Assembly (NCBI GenBank): GCA_016795105.1
Contig: JAEUIH010000020.1
Location: 37,968 to 101,967, forward strand
Direction: 5' to 3'
Source of the DNA: Planctomyces sp.
GTDB taxonomy: Bacteria > Planctomycetota > Planctomycetia > Planctomycetales > Planctomycetaceae
DNA length: 64,000 nucleotides
Positions 63,502 to 64,000 of this stretch are shown in pieces (positions within the stretch are counted from its first letter, which is position 1; the number at the start of each line of letters is the position of its first letter). The position numbers and the translations under genes were made by a program. The notes under the pieces were generated by a model. The model had not been told where the DNA came from and ran no database searches. It worked only from the letters and a program-made list of their open reading frames with translations.

Positions 63502-63925
63502 CCATAAGGCTCCTGAATCTTCGTGCTGCGGCTTTCACCATTGTAGATTGTTACGGGCCGGGTTTTGGGCGTAGATTTGGTTTGATTCTGGCTGAATTGT
63601 TATTGAAACAGTCGTGGAGTGTTACATGGTGGATTCGGCCTGTCGATCCCGCATTACCTCGCGGCCACTGTCCTGCAGCACCTTCCCATTCCGGGAGCCG
63701 TCAGTCTCCTGAGAAACGTGTTGGACCAGTACCGTCATGACCTCGGCCTGCCCAGGTTCCCCGCGCACACCGTTCATTGCACGAGGAACCAACAGGTGAG
63801 CAGTTCGTCACGGACCCGATCACAGCTCGGCCATCAGCAATCCTTCGAACATACCGACTTGCATATGCACGTCCACAAACAAACCTCCCAACGCGTCTCA
63901 GCGTGAACATCCCTCCGAAATTCGG
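63502..63925. repeat. RHS-array spacer repeat, copy 3 (longest)
   Basis: Begins next to the tip 2 start codon and shares 'GATTGTTACGGGCCGGG', 'GTCGATCCCGC', 'GACCTCGGCCTGCCC' and 'GCACGAGGAACCAACAGGTGAG' with copy 1. The minus-strand frame 63701-63952 within it resembles 58689-58913. The last 75 bp of the window hold nothing I can name. Confidence 0.65.
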
Positions 63926-64000
63926 TTCTTCACGGGATTTAGTGGCTAACATTTTGAGGGATCAAATCGAGTTTTCCGCAGAAGAAGAGGATTCGAGTAC

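Larger units (their letters stand above)
51190..64000. mobile_element. Integrated genomic island (left end; right end outside window)
   Basis: Starts at the tRNA-Ser 3' fragment and carries a tyrosine recombinase (53386-54360), an ArdC-like antirestriction gene, a degenerate integrase-like tail, plasmid-type small genes and RHS tip cassettes. Since the tRNA reads leftward, the complete tRNA-Ser(CGA) should lie at the right-hand end, beyond 64000. The extent to the right is inferred. Confidence 0.6.

Overview
The window is a chromosomal segment from a planctomycete (phylum Planctomycetota). This rests on gene content: three pairs of PSCyt1/DUF1549/DUF1553 c-type-haem proteins with DUF1501 partners, three proteins with a pseudopilin N-terminus (at least two of them of the DUF1559 type), and a secreted protein with an 'LE-R-LLT' N-terminal motif. 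I cannot name the genus from sequence alone.

Region 1 (1-24.9 kb) is dominated by what I read as a metal-starvation regulon controlled by a Fur/Zur-family repressor encoded inside it (18687-19139). Three intergenic regions carry a near-identical palindrome, TGCAWT-N3/4-TATGCA, at 3267-3282, 9740-9754 and 22186-22200. They lie in front of: (a) a small Cys/His-rich secreted protein, a pseudopilin-like protein and a surface protein with a choice-of-anchor M-like domain plus Calx-beta repeats; (b) divergently, a membrane-anchored CobN-like chelatase operon (membrane protein, ExbB/TolQ-like, DUF2149, CobN) and a DUF1559 pseudopilin plus lipoprotein; (c) divergently, a COG0523 GTPase - WD40 - [2Fe-2S] ferredoxin - Fur operon and a complete znuABC-type ABC importer. 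An esterase, a PSCyt/DUF1501 pair and a REP-associated transposase sit between (b) and (c). The metal could be zinc, iron or manganese; zinc is my preferred reading.

Region 2 (24.9-51.2 kb) is ordinary planctomycete chromosome: two more PSCyt/DUF1501 pairs, a ceramidase-like protein, a paralogous chaperone locus (Hsp70 divergent from an 809-residue protein with a poly-Asp tail, a J-like protein lacking HPD, and GrpE), TIM-barrel and TPR proteins, a glycosyltransferase, an alpha/beta hydrolase, a DUF1559/lipoprotein pair and a metallophosphoesterase. REP-like elements occupy several intergenic gaps.

Region 3 (51.2-64 kb) looks like the left part of an integrated genomic island. It begins at a 60-nt 3' fragment of tRNA-Ser(CGA) lacking its D-arm. 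It then carries a DUF488 protein, a gene broken by one in-frame TGA, a tyrosine recombinase, an ArdC-like antirestriction protein, several unknown plasmid/island-type genes, and an array of orphan RHS tips, each followed by a small protein that may be its immunity factor, separated by a diverged ~400-bp repeat. The right end of the island is outside the window.
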